A stretch of 64,000 nt of DNA from Polydrusus tereticollis (taxonomy: Eukaryota; Arthropoda; Insecta; Coleoptera; Curculionidae), in assembly GCA_963920685.1 (NCBI GenBank), contig OY987336.1, forward strand, positions 25,060,876 to 25,124,875. Direction: 5' to 3'. Of the stretch, positions 22,272-31,010 are shown one piece after another. Under the pieces are notes generated by a model, which was given only the letters and a program-made list of their open reading frames with translations, searched no databases and was not told the DNA's origin. Position 1 is the stretch's first letter. Each line of letters begins with the position of its first letter. The translations under genes were made by a program, and so were the position numbers.

Positions 22272-22437
22272 CAGGGCCGTATATAAGGGGGGGGTTTAGG
22301 GGGTTCAAACCCCCCCCATAACAACGAATGTTCAGTTCTACCTTGTTAACCACCGTAAATTTTAATAATAATTCTAATAAATTGCCAGTTTTCTTACCTA
22401 AACCCCCCCCCATGGGTAACGCCTAGCTACGGCCCTG
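22272..22437. mobile_element. hAT-type MITE with perfect 8-bp TSD
   Basis: 166 bases beginning CAGGGCCGTA and ending TACGGCCCTG, flanked on both sides by ACGGTGGA (22264-22271 and 22438-22445). An 8-bp TSD and CAGGG ends are diagnostic of hAT. Poly-G and poly-C runs lie just inside the ends. It has no coding capacity, and the perfect TSD suggests a recent insertion. Confidence 0.92.
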
Positions 22438-22445
22438 ACGGTGGA

Positions 22446-22800
22446 CTTCTTCCAATAAGGAAGAAAGACCCTATTATAAAGAAATAAAACGTCTAAGCTG
22501 ATAATATAAAATATACTTCCTTTTCCTTTCATCATATAATATAATAAAGTAATAGAATTTAAATAGCAAAACCAAGTAAATGAAAATAGACAAAAGGGAA
22601 AAGAAACTATAAAAAGATTAAAGTAACCCCAAAAAGTTAAGCTATCCATTGTAATGCTAAATTATAAATCAGAATTTAAAGAAATAAATCAATCAAAGTT
22701 AATCAATGTAAAATGCAAATAAATTAAAGTTACAAGTCAAGTTTTCATTTGAGTTTAAGAAAAAAAAAATGAATTTAATATTTAAGTTAAGTACTGTTTT
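22446..22800. other. No gene seen
   Basis: A/T-rich spacer between the hAT MITE and the promoter at 22824. Minus-strand open frames here have no recognisable features. Confidence 0.45.
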
Positions 22801-22823
22801 GACGCTCAAGCGTGGAAAACGGC

Positions 22824-22857
22824 TATAAATAGCGTGATTTTCAAGGGAAAGTTCAGT
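22824..22857 (+). promoter_or_regulatory. TATA plus initiator core promoter
   Basis: TATAAAT at 22824-22830 is followed by TCAGT at 22853-22857. This puts the first T of the TATA box 31 bases upstream of the initiator A (22855), the exact spacing of arthropod RNA polymerase II core promoters. It is followed by an abruptly GC-rich transcribed region. Confidence 0.65.
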
Positions 22858-23233
22858 CGGTGTAGAACCATAAAGAAGCAAGTATCATATAGTGTTGAGC
22901 ATTTGTTCCGGCTTTAAAATCTGCATAAGTCTTTTCTTTGGACGACCGTCACCAAGCGAATTGCCAGTCGATCTTGGAGATTCCGAGACCTGGGTGTGCC
23001 AAGGCGGCACACGTGAACCTAAAGTTAAAAGCAAGGCGTGCTGAAGAAGCACCGGTGGAGGACGCCGTAGTCGAGCCCGATACTGTGAGGAAGCAGTGGT
23101 TCCTAGTCGATCCAAGAAGTTTGCACCTGGAATACGGGCAAATTTTGCACGCACCTAGGGGAAAGAGTCCGCTCACGATCTTCGGAGGAGGGCCAATCGT
23201 TCGAGCACCTTTGCCAACCTAGAGAAATAATTT

Positions 23234-23712
23234 TAAGAAGAAGTACGACGAGAACCGGTCATCGCCGACGTTGGACTAACTGTGCCACCACTGCTGCAAC
23301 GGACGCCATCGCCAGGGAGGCGTGAACGAGAGTTTACCACCTGGGCATAACCTGCACCAGGTCGGCAAGAAGAGAAAACCTAGCGGCGAAAGAATTTTAA
23401 GAGAAAGTACGACGAGAACCGGTCATAGCCGACGTTGCCAACCTTGGACGAACTGTGCCATAACTGCTGCGACGGACGCCATCGCCAGGGAGGCGTTTAC
23501 GAGTGTTTACCACCTGGGCATCACCTGCACCAGGTCGGCAAGAAGTAAAAACCACGTGGCAACGAGATTTAGAGTTGAATTAATAGAAACCCGGCGACGC
23601 CGAGAGCTGAACGTCGAGGCCAGACCTCCAGCAGCTAGTGCCAGAGCCTAGAGGACGAATACGAATACCTACCACCTGGGCATACCCTGCCCCAGGTCGG
23701 CGAAGACGAAGC
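23234..23712 (+). repeat. GC-rich imperfect direct repeats in a leader region
   Basis: Units around 23234-23390 and 23391-23560 share AGTACGACGAGAACCGGTCAT, then GACGGACGCCATCGCCAGG-like and TTTACCACCTGGGCAT blocks followed by CACCAGGTCGGC. A third partial unit lies at about 23670-23712. Base composition contrasts sharply with the AT-rich surroundings. The open frames across it on both strands are probably by-products of high GC. Confidence 0.65.
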
Positions 23713-23717
23713 CAAGC

Positions 23718-24011
23718 ATGGCAAACAGCGAAATGTCTAAAAATAAGAATATACAAAGCGAAACACCCCCAGCCCTGACGGCTGAGGGCGAAGAAAACCC
23801 GTACATGCTCACGAATACCGAGGCCGACACCAGGAAGGGTCCTGGGTCGACTTCAAACTGCCCTACACAGATCGCCGCCCCTGAGAAAACGGATAGAGCT
23901 AGCCGTGGTGCTTCCAGGGATATGCCCCTTGAAGAAGGAAGTGAAGGCGAACTGTGCCAGGACAGTACCAAAAGAATAAAGTTAAATTACAAACTGAAAT
24001 TTCCAAATTAA
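23718..24011 (+). CDS. Hypothetical 97-residue acidic, low-complexity protein
   Basis: First long frame after the promoter and repeat-rich leader. It starts MANSEMSKNKN, is rich in Glu, Thr, Ser and Pro, and ends with a basic KRIKLNYKLKFPN tail. No domain is recognised. It could be the amino-terminal part of a gag or ORF1 of an unidentified retroelement whose remainder is deleted, or a non-conserved ORF. Upstream ATGs exist in the leader. Confidence 0.35.
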   Translation: MANSEMSKNKNIQSETPPALTAEGEENPYMLTNTEADTRKGPGSTSNCPTQIAAPEKTDRASRGASRDMPLEEGSEGELCQDSTKRIKLNYKLKFPN

Positions 24012-24427
24012 TATCCTGAAGGGAACTGACTTATTATTTTCAGTAATCAGATACATAAGTTAAGTTAAGCAAACAAATCCATAAACAAAATTAAATTATA
24101 AAGTCAACAAATCTCTCAATTTCTGAATAAATAAGGAAACATTTTTTTTTTAAATGGCACACCTTGTATATTTTTTAACGAAACGTTTGCAAATCGTATA
24201 TGGAATAAAAAAGTTCATACGCAATATTGGCCTTAAATTAAGAAAACATCAACACAGCCATGGAAATAAAAAATGGTTTGCCTTTGACGTTTTCATCGAG
24301 ACTGCCATGAAAACAAACACGAATTAACTAAAGTGTCCTCGTTTCGGGTAGCCATTATTGTTAACGAAGCCAAAATTTTCGTAGTTTTGCGTTAAGTTAT
24401 CTAGGTTTTGCTTTTAAATATTACAAA
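24012..24427. other. No gene seen; 5' flank of split mariner
   Basis: AT-rich. Contains AAATGGCACACCTTGTATA near 24154, similar to the ends of mariner-type MITEs (compare 57830), but no partner end was found. Confidence 0.4.
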
Positions 24428-24500
24428 ATGGCGCTCACGCATTTAGAACATTGCGATATGTTAGAAGCGTATCTTGGTTGCAGAAAAAATAGTGTACTAG
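24428..24500 (+). pseudogene. Mariner-type transposase HTH, 5' half (split by the Maverick)
   Basis: Starts at the ATG at 24428 and reads MALTHLEHCDMLEAY then GCRKNS, the start of the DUF4817-type helix-turn-helix found in many insect mariner-like proteins. It ends in the TSD TACTAG. The frame resumes at 35397 with no loss when one TSD copy and the 10.9-kb insert are removed. Confidence 0.8.
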
Positions 24501-25010
24501 AGTAGGGAGAATTGGAGAGTTCACCATCATAGGGAGCTCCAATGTTAATTTTCGGAGCAATTTTTTATGAGTCATATCTCCGGAACCAATTGGCCTAGCG
24601 CATACGTAGCTGGGGTCTATGAAATGGGTTCTTGCGCATGACTCGAAAATGACACCTGTCAATTAAGAACTGTCACCTGTCAAATGTCAAAATCGACAGC
24701 TGATGTATGTCACGTGTTTAGGGCGACGTCATGAGTCGTTTAAAAAAAGAACGGGGTTGATCGGGCCAAAGTTAGTATAGCTAATGCCCTAACGGCAGGG
24801 GGTGAAAGATTGCAAATACATGTCGCGTGTTTAGGGTGACGTCATGAGTCGTTTACAAAAAGAACGGGGCTGATCGGGCCAATGTTAGTATAGCTAATGC
24901 CCTAACGGCAGGGGGGTGAAAGATTGCAAATACATGTCGCGTGCTTAGGGTGATGTAATAAGTTGTTTACAAAAGGAATGGGGACTGATCGGGCCAAATC
25001 ACAAAAGTAT
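24501..25010. repeat. Maverick left terminal inverted repeat with subterminal tandem units
   Basis: Inverted copy of about 34870-35396. The outer 190 bases are unique; the inner part has about 2.5 tandem units of roughly 130 bases, each with GACGTCATGAGTCG, GGGCCAA, TAGCTAATGCCCTAACGG and GAAAGATTGCAAATACATG. Such subterminal units may bind the integrase or replication proteins; this is inferred. Confidence 0.88.
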
Positions 25011-25237
25011 TTTGAAGATCCCCCCTTGTATTTCAAATTTTATTATATCCTTCAAGCTTTTAATTGAATTTTAATAATCGATTGTCAGGTCAAAGGATGG
25101 AAAATTTTGCGAAACAAAATAACCTTGACGCGTGCGTTATTTATCACCTCACAATTAAAATATTCTAGTCGGAAAATACATGACTAAAATATGCATATTA
25201 TTTACGTAAATGCATATCCTGTTCACGTCACGGCATA

Positions 25238-25975
25238 TACAGGGTGTAACTAAATAAGTGTAAAACATTTAAGGGGGTGATTCCTCTTCGAAAAAAAGAT
25301 AGGATCTTTCATATAAACAAACTTTATTGGAGCATCCCTTATTAAGATACAGCCCCTTAAAGGGGGTACATATAATTTGTTTAACAATTTTTTTCACAAG
25401 CACTAAAAAAGTTAGAATATTGAAATTAACCTGACATTTCCTACTACCAAAAAGACACTTAGCCAGTAATTGTCACTATCGCTAATAGCGGCCTACTAGA
25501 TAAATTAGTTTCGTATTTTCGTTTTATGGCGATAATATGTATCTTGGTCGTAAAATAATTGTTTGCTGCGAACTGGTTTATTTTGGGCAAAAAATTCAAG
25601 AGACATTTTTTGTTTAGAATGAAACAGGCTATCGGAAATTAATTTTTAAATGGTAAACAAATAATAAGGCAAAAAGTTGCATTGGAAATAAATTTTAGGG
25701 GTTGCGTTTTCCACCCCTTACAACCATGGGGTAAACCAAATAAATTACTGGCTAAGTGTCTTTTTGGTAGTAGAAAATGTCAGGTTAATTTCAATATTGT
25801 ACCTTTTTAGTGCTTGTGAAAAAAATTGTTAAACAAATTTTATGTACCCCCTTTAAGGGGCTGTATCTTAATAAGGGATGCTCCAATAAAGTTTGTTTAT
25901 ATGAAAGATCCTATCTTTTTTTCGATGAGGAATCAGCCCCTTAAATGTTTTACACTTATTTAGTTACACCCTGTA
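25238..25975. mobile_element. TA-flanked foldback MITE inside the Maverick
   Basis: Arms of about 235 bases (25238-25470 and 25740-25975) are inverted copies. They begin TACAGGGTGTAACTAAATAAG-like and are flanked by TA (25236-25237, 25976-25977). There is no coding capacity in the centre. It sits between the left inverted repeat and the first gene, so it inserted after the Maverick arrived or travelled with it. Confidence 0.85.
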
Positions 25976-26042
25976 TAAATACAAGAATCGAACGATGCTT
26001 AAGCAGTAGTTAACGAACAACAGAAGTAAAAATTTAGTATTG

Positions 26043-26061
26043 TATGTGTGTGTGTGTGTGT
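26043..26061. repeat. (TG)n microsatellite
   Basis: About nine TG units upstream of the first Maverick gene. Confidence 0.9.
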
Positions 26062-26266
26062 TTGTGGAATAATTTAAATTTCTGGTAAGTACGAAAGTGT
26101 TTAGAAATAATTATTTGTTACTTTATATTGTGAATGTTATAGGCATATTTATTTGTAACGTCACGTTTAATCGGTGAATAAACGCGATATTTAGATATAA
26201 TGCTAGGCTACATGGTTTTAGAAATTCGAAACGATTCATGGAAATTTCCTTTATTTTTAGAAAAAA

Positions 26267-27147
26267 ATGTTTGTATGTGAATTCTGTTCCCACTCATTTA
26301 CCCGGAAGGCTAATTTGAAGCGCCATGGGGATTGTCGTGCAGCAACCAAAAGCTGCGACACATGCGGAGATAGTTTCAAGTCCGAGGGGGCACTCCAACG
26401 ACATCGGCGCGAGGAGCACCGAGCCCCCAAAAGACAAGCAGATACTCCGCATCCAACCATGGCGAAGCGAGCTAGACTTGACTTCCAAGACGGTAAGTTT
26501 ATTATTTTGGTAAACATTAGAATAAATAAACAGTGTTATATATTTTTAGCGACTACGCAACATTGCAAACCCTGTAAACGAGAGGTTCCCGTCAGTGGCT
26601 GGGGTGGGCACGTTAGAACCCTCCAGCACCGGGAAAAGTGTTGCGTAGTGCAGGAGGAGGGTGTACAGTTGATAAAGACCTCGTTTAAAGGCCGTTTAGC
26701 TACCTATCGTTTGGATGGTACTGCGGATTCCACCAACGTAGAGATTTTTAAAAAATTTGAAAAATAAAACAGTAGCGTTGGTGGAAAGTAATGGCAACCT
26801 TCACTCGAACATTAAGGTTGGCATGGAGCTATTCGTCCGCTTCCTCCTGCAGTCTAAAGAAGCAATGGAAGTCAAGTCGTTCAATTCAAAGTTTCGGATT
26901 GTGAGCGGGAACACGGATTTGGAGGAGCTGTTTGCACAGTTTGCTGCAATTTTGGATAAGAAGGCCAGCGAGTTTGCAGAGAAAGAAAGTGGTATGTATT
27001 TATTTTTAATTCTGAAACTTGAACGTGGTCTAGTCTAGGCTAAATGTTAATTATGTCTCCTTGTTACAGGTTGGGCCTTGCAGCAGCTCCTTCACCTAGA
27101 ATTAAGCATCAATAGGTACAACCCCCTAAAGGCGTCTTCCTATAGAC
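26267..27147 (+). CDS. Zinc finger fused to the amino-terminal module of protein-primed DNA polymerase B (truncated by gap)
   Basis: Exon 1 (26267-26492) encodes two C2H2 fingers (CEFCSHSFTRKANLKRH and CDTCGDSFKSEGALQRH). Exon 2 (26550-26991) starts with a cysteine-histidine knuckle (CKPCKREVPV, HREKCC) and continues into the conserved leader found ahead of PolB in insect Maverick-type proteins (VKSFNSKFRI). Exon 3 (27070 on) gives WALQQLLHLELSINRYNP and runs into the 200-N gap. Splice sites are GTAAGT/TTTTTAG and GTATGT/TTGTTACAG, with matching phases. A frameshift lies in the A-run near 26755. The polymerase and exonuclease domains, which would replicate the element by protein priming, are not visible and presumably lie in the gap. 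Confidence 0.72.
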
Positions 27148-27347
27148 NNNNNNNNNNNNNNNNNNNNNNNNNNNNNNNNNNNNNNNNNNNNNNNNNNNNN
27201 NNNNNNNNNNNNNNNNNNNNNNNNNNNNNNNNNNNNNNNNNNNNNNNNNNNNNNNNNNNNNNNNNNNNNNNNNNNNNNNNNNNNNNNNNNNNNNNNNNNN
27301 NNNNNNNNNNNNNNNNNNNNNNNNNNNNNNNNNNNNNNNNNNNNNNN
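27148..27347. other. Assembly gap (exactly 200 N)
   Basis: Exactly 200 unknown bases, a common placeholder for a gap of unknown size. A plus-strand PolB-type gene enters from the left and a minus-strand capsid-like gene enters from the right, both cut. The expected PolB body (about 3 kb) and major capsid gene (about 2 kb) are otherwise absent, so the true gap is probably several kilobases. Confidence 0.95.
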
Positions 27348-27958
27348 GTTTCTCTTACCGGTAGAAAAATTAAATTTCTTGGCTCGATATTTATACTGAA
27401 GCCAGGATCGACTGTTGGAGAGAATTCGTATAAGGTATGTGAAGGATTATTTGTATAATACGAACCGGAAATAATATTGCACTCTATGCGTATAGTAACA
27501 ACTTGTATTATTTCTACAGGTAGATCTGATTCATGCACAACACCTGCTGTTAGTTTACGTTGAGAAAAACCTAATAATCTTGCTATACTATCTTCTGGCT
27601 GGAAATTTAGGTCGTATTGGCTTCTAAACTCGCACCTTAGCGTATTATTATTAGGTTTCAACGAAAAGACGTGATTGCGTTCGTCTAAAGTAGCGTGTGA
27701 ATCAAGAATGCGATTCTGAACAAACGTTTCGATATCCTGCAGTTCGTACGACCCCGTAGGTATCTTCAATATCTTTTCCACGTTATTTTCAGTATAGTAA
27801 ATCTTGTTTTTTCCTGATTCAATGTTTGGGATTGTATTCCAAGTATTCAGCGATATAAGTGCAAGAGAGTATTCGTAGTTTGGGTCAAGTTCTATTGGAG
27901 GAACAAAGTGTGCTTCAAGCTGGTGAGAACGACCTTTTAGCGTAAACGTCTGAGACAT
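27348..27958 (-). CDS. Probable minor capsid (penton-like) protein, 3' end in gap
   Basis: About 200 residues from the ATG at 27958 (MSQTFTLKGRSHQLEAHF) to the gap. Recognisable stretches are ISLNTWNTIPNI, IPTGSYELQDIE and DSIARLLGFSQRKL, a pattern I associate with a capsid-type protein recurrent in arthropod Maverick/adinto-like elements. No transmembrane segment or enzyme motif. I favour a single jelly-roll penton-like role because the size is small and the major capsid protein normally starts differently. It shares its strand with the protease and PLA2 genes, as expected for a late virion cluster. The capsid role is an inference. Confidence 0.55.
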
Positions 27959-27989
27959 GACTGTTGTAAGGAACTTTGAATGATATGTT

Positions 27990-28345
27990 TTATAGAGATT
28001 TATTGTAGAGAAAAGCCAATGCTAGATGTCCACAATTGGATGATCCAAAGTCCTGATACTGATCGTAATTAAAGCAAATTTTACAATTTTTCATATATTT
28101 TATAAATTCCTTGGGTGGTTTCAAATTGCCAAAACTATCGAAATAAACAACTTTATCACCGCGTTTCTTATAAGCTACCCAATGTGTTCCGAATCCGACG
28201 TTTCGATCTAAATTGACAACACCACACTCAGTATGGTTAGGTGATTTTGGAAGAGTATCTCGCATAAAGACCCCCCTAAAGTTGGTATCTTTAATTGAGA
28301 TGTATAGTTTTTGATGTCTTCATCGGTTAATGGGCGTTTGGGCAG
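27990..28345 (-). pseudogene. Adenovirus-type cysteine protease (maturation protease)
   Basis: The frame from 28265 encodes a small C5/Ulp1-like protease. It contains GTHWVAY (catalytic H), YFDSFG (D), a Q in YQDFG and SNCGHL (nucleophile C), in the right order and spacing. Such proteases process capsid precursors. The conserved amino-terminal part continues upstream in another frame (KLPKRPLTDEDIKNY), with the frame change near 28285, so the gene is probably frameshifted and its real start lies around 28345, overlapping the end of the PLA2 gene. The carboxy-terminal end is close to the expected length. Confidence 0.8.
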
Positions 28346-28347
28346 CT

Positions 28348-29106
28348 TCAGTGGTAGTTTTTTGGCATTTTTCTTAGATATAATCCATACCCCGATTTAT
28401 ACTTCTTTAAATATAGACCGCTACCCTTTTTCCCTAAAGCAATGGCTTCCATCGTTTCATTGTGGCGTTTAGCTTCTTGTAGCTTGTCTCTCCCACTTTG
28501 AACATCATTGACGGTTTTTGCGATACCGGCCACGCCGCCGCTGAAAGCACCCAAAGCACTAAGCCCGGCAAATATTGGTATCAAAGGAAGGATCCCTCCA
28601 GTCTTAGGGAGTGGTATAACCCTCGGTATATTCATTTTTCTACGTCCACCGGCTTTCTTTATCGACATGCGTGCTGCTTTTAGTAAGTTACTCAAGGTCT
28701 TTTTCTTGGTTATATCACCAGCACCGTGTTTACTAAGCTTATTCACAATCGAAGTCAAGCTTTTGCACCCCACCCCCAACTTACGTTTAACCTTCATAGC
28801 GTTAGTAACTAGCCAAGCTGATGTTTTTTCGCCAAAACTGAAGTCGTTGGCTTTCACACGCTCCCACGCTCTATTTTCAAGTATTTTATCTGCCTGATGT
28901 CTTTGTTTCAAGTCTTGAGACTGAGAGTATGCAATATCGTGATCTCGACAAAAACTGTCCAATTTATTTTTTGGGGGATCACCTCGAGCTAAACGTTCTT
29001 TTAATCGAGTGCCGGGACCACAATATGAATAACCGGGTAAATGAAGTTCAAACGGGAGTCGATTTATGGTACTATTTAAGACACCTGCACCCTGCAACGT
29101 TGTCAT
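28348..29106 (-). CDS. Virion protein with parvovirus-type phospholipase A2 domain
   Basis: 252 residues from the ATG at 29106; a longer frame exists to 29175, but the conserved region begins just after this methionine. Residues 28-32 are the calcium loop YCGPG, and residues 53-60 CRDHDIAY contain the catalytic His-Asp pair. This is the signature of the PLA2 domain known from parvovirus VP1, which is used to breach the endosome. Further on come a basic region with a GGRRKMNIP stretch, a hydrophobic segment (GLSALGAFSGGVAGIA), and a carboxy terminus with the repeated GLYL motif (GSGLYLKKY, GYGLYLRKM). The length and tail suggest a minor capsid protein. No frame break is seen. Confidence 0.82.
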   Translation of the reverse strand: MTTLQGAGVLNSTINRLPFELHLPGYSYCGPGTRLKERLARGDPPKNKLDSFCRDHDIAYSQSQDLKQRHQADKILENRAWERVKANDFSFGEKTSAWLVTNAMKVKRKLGVGCKSLTSIVNKLSKHGAGDITKKKTLSNLLKAARMSIKKAGGRRKMNIPRVIPLPKTGGILPLIPIFAGLSALGAFSGGVAGIAKTVNDVQSGRDKLQEAKRHNETMEAIALGKKGSGLYLKKYKSGYGLYLRKMPKNYH

Positions 29107-29148
29107 TACAAATAAAGTTCTTGAAGAGAAAAGAGTGTATTTATAGTA
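29107..29148. promoter_or_regulatory. Compact divergent intergenic region
   Basis: Only 42 bases separate the start of the minus-strand PLA2 gene from the first ATG of the plus-strand ATPase. It is AT-rich with TATTTATAG. Promoters for both arms of the element must lie here or within the adjoining coding ends. This is inferred from layout only. Confidence 0.35.
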
Positions 29149-29829
29149 ATGCGGAAGCAGAAACAAAAACACCACCTAAATATTCAAAATTTCGATATGC
29201 CCAAACAGAAACAAACAAACAAACACGGGCAGCTTTTTCCAAACACCATTAGGGCGCTAATATGCGGACCGAGTAATTGTGGAAAAACCAATGTAATGAT
29301 GAGTCTATTAACTGACGCCAATGGTTTAAAATTTCAAAATGTGTACGTTTATTCGAAATCTTTACAACAGGAAAAATATGATTTCCTCCGAGAAACATTG
29401 AAACAGTGTCGTTTGGGGTATTTCACATATGGTGAGAATGATGATGTAATAAACCCGTCAACTGCTCAACCCGACTCTGTATTCATCTTTGATGATGTGG
29501 CTTGCGAGAAACAGGATAAAATTAGAAATTATTTCTGTATGGGTCGTCATAATGATATCGACTCATTCTATCTCTCGCAAACATATTCAAAAGTACCCAA
29601 ACAGTTGATTCGCGATAATGCAAACGTGTTAGTTTTGTTTAAACAAGACGAGCTAAACTTGAAACATATTTATAGCGATCATGTAAACACGGACATGTCT
29701 TTCGATTCGTTTAAACGCATTTGCTCTGAATGTTGGAATGATAAATATGGGTTTTTAGTCATGGTAAAAGACAACGACATTAATAAAGGCAGATATCGTA
29801 GTAAATGCGATACCTATATAATACTATAA
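29149..29829 (+). CDS. FtsK/HerA-type genome-packaging ATPase (A32-like)
   Basis: 226 residues. Walker A at residues 40-47 (GPSNCGKT), Walker B at 111-116 (VFIFDD) and the downstream SQTYSKVPKQLIRDNAN segment are characteristic of the packaging ATPases of Mavericks and related DNA viruses. It would pump the element's DNA into capsids. The length is normal and no lesion is seen. Starts at 29149 or the inner ATG at 29197 are both possible. It heads the plus-strand block that also contains the DUF8207-like and integrase genes. Confidence 0.88.
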   Translation: MRKQKQKHHLNIQNFDMPKQKQTNKHGQLFPNTIRALICGPSNCGKTNVMMSLLTDANGLKFQNVYVYSKSLQQEKYDFLRETLKQCRLGYFTYGENDDVINPSTAQPDSVFIFDDVACEKQDKIRNYFCMGRHNDIDSFYLSQTYSKVPKQLIRDNANVLVLFKQDELNLKHIYSDHVNTDMSFDSFKRICSECWNDKYGFLVMVKDNDINKGRYRSKCDTYIIL

Positions 29830-29868
29830 CGTCATCATATGCAGTTAGTATCACCGCCATCATTGTAA

Positions 29869-30972
29869 AGTATAGACCATTTAGTTGCAAAGTCTCGACA
29901 ATTTAACAGCTATTATAAGAATGTTAAACGTCGAATAATTGATGCTTCTAATACAATAAGAAGGAAATACTTGGCTTTAAAGCTGAAAAGAAATGAAGAA
30001 GATGCTGCGCTTAACAAGTTTTTAACACCAGTTACTACCCCGCTAAATATGCTTGTACCGCTTATGGAAAAGAGAGCCAAGAAGCCAAAGATTAAAACTG
30101 AACCGACAGAGACGATTGTAAAAACAAAACTAGAAGAAGTTCAATTTTTGCCCAGAGAAGCGGAAGTTAGGTATGGAGATTTGGTTGATAATGAGGAAAT
30201 CGAGGATAATGTGTTTGAAGAGAATACCCCACAAGATTTAAAGGAGGTATTTGAAACTACTATGAGAACGAATCCGGCAATTTTCGAGGAATTTACCAGT
30301 CAATATCCTCCAATTTCTCACGAATATTTAAAAATGTATTGGACAAGTTCCCCTGATTTGGATGACTCACAAGGTCTAACATACAATTTTGAAAATGGTA
30401 AATGGACAATGGGTTCTCTGTCGGTGGACTTTTTGCAAAATGGAGACATTAAAGTGGGCGATGTCGCTTATCCAGGAAGTCAGGGTCTATATGAGTTATT
30501 GTTTTTAAAGAATCCCATCAATCGTAAGAAAGATGATGAGGTGCATTATAAAGACATATTAGTGCGCACTAATGCATATAGGCGGTTAAGTAATGGTCAA
30601 CTAAAAGGTAGCAAATCGGAAAAATATAAAAATATTATTAGACCGCTACTAACATCTTCAACACGAGGATCAACGTCTTCGTTGCAATCATCAGCATCTT
30701 CTCATGCTAGAAATCTTAGAAGTTCTTCGAACAAAACACCGCCTACTAGTAGAATGCCTGTGACAAGATCTAAACTGAAATCTGGGAATGCATTAATGGA
30801 GTACAACGAAAGACCAAAGGAATTTGTATATTACGACGATGTAAATGAGTTGGTTGAGCGAATGAAGAAGCTTGAAGCCTCCGAACATGTTGGTAATAAT
30901 AATAATTGGAACGAGATTCAGAATATTTTGCAGGAATTGCAGAGACTCGGAATTATTGAATTCTATAAATAA
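29869..30972 (+). CDS. Conserved Maverick-associated protein of unknown function (DUF8207-like)
   Basis: The open frame begins after a stop at 29866-29868, and no ATG stands near the conserved start. The first residues (VAKSRQFNSYYKNVKRR) already look conserved, so initiation may be non-ATG or from a lost exon. It contains an acidic and basic amino-terminal part, a central globular block (WTMGSLSVDF, GSQGLYELLFLKNP, YKDILVRTNAYRR), a Ser-rich basic region and a carboxy-terminal helix. I recognise the LYELLFLKNP block from proteins annotated as DUF8207 in insects; the function is unknown. Expression from the same block as the ATPase and integrase is likely. Confidence 0.65.
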   Translation, partial: SIDHLVAKSRQFNSYYKNVKRRIIDASNTIRRKYLALKLKRNEEDAALNKFLTPVTTPLNMLVPLMEKRAKKPKIKTEPTETIVKTKLEEVQFLPREAEVRYGDLVDNEEIEDNVFEENTPQDLKEVFETTMRTNPAIFEEFTSQYPPISHEYLKMYWTSSPDLDDSQGLTYNFENGKWTMGSLSVDFLQNGDIKVGDVAYPGSQGLYELLFLKNPINRKKDDEVHYKDILVRTNAYRRLSNGQLKGSKSEKYKNIIRPLLTSSTRGSTSSLQSSASSHARNLRSSSNKTPPTSRMPVTRSKLKSGNALMEYNERPKEFVYYDDVNELVERMKKLEASEHVGNNNNWNEIQNILQELQRLGIIEFYK

Positions 30973-31010
30973 ACATGTAATTCCTTAAAAGCATCATTAA
31001 AGTATTAATC

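Noticed and set aside
22938..23651. Several open frames on both strands in the GC-rich leader
   Set aside because: They overlap one another in a GC-rich direct-repeat region where stops are rare. No domain or conserved start.
28508..28897. Plus-strand 129-codon frame in the Maverick
   Set aside because: Antisense of the PLA2-domain gene, which has clear catalytic motifs.
27990..29829. Contamination by a free DNA virus
   Set aside because: The genes lie inside an integrated element with inverted ends, a 6-bp TSD and host transposon flanks, and carry several frame lesions.
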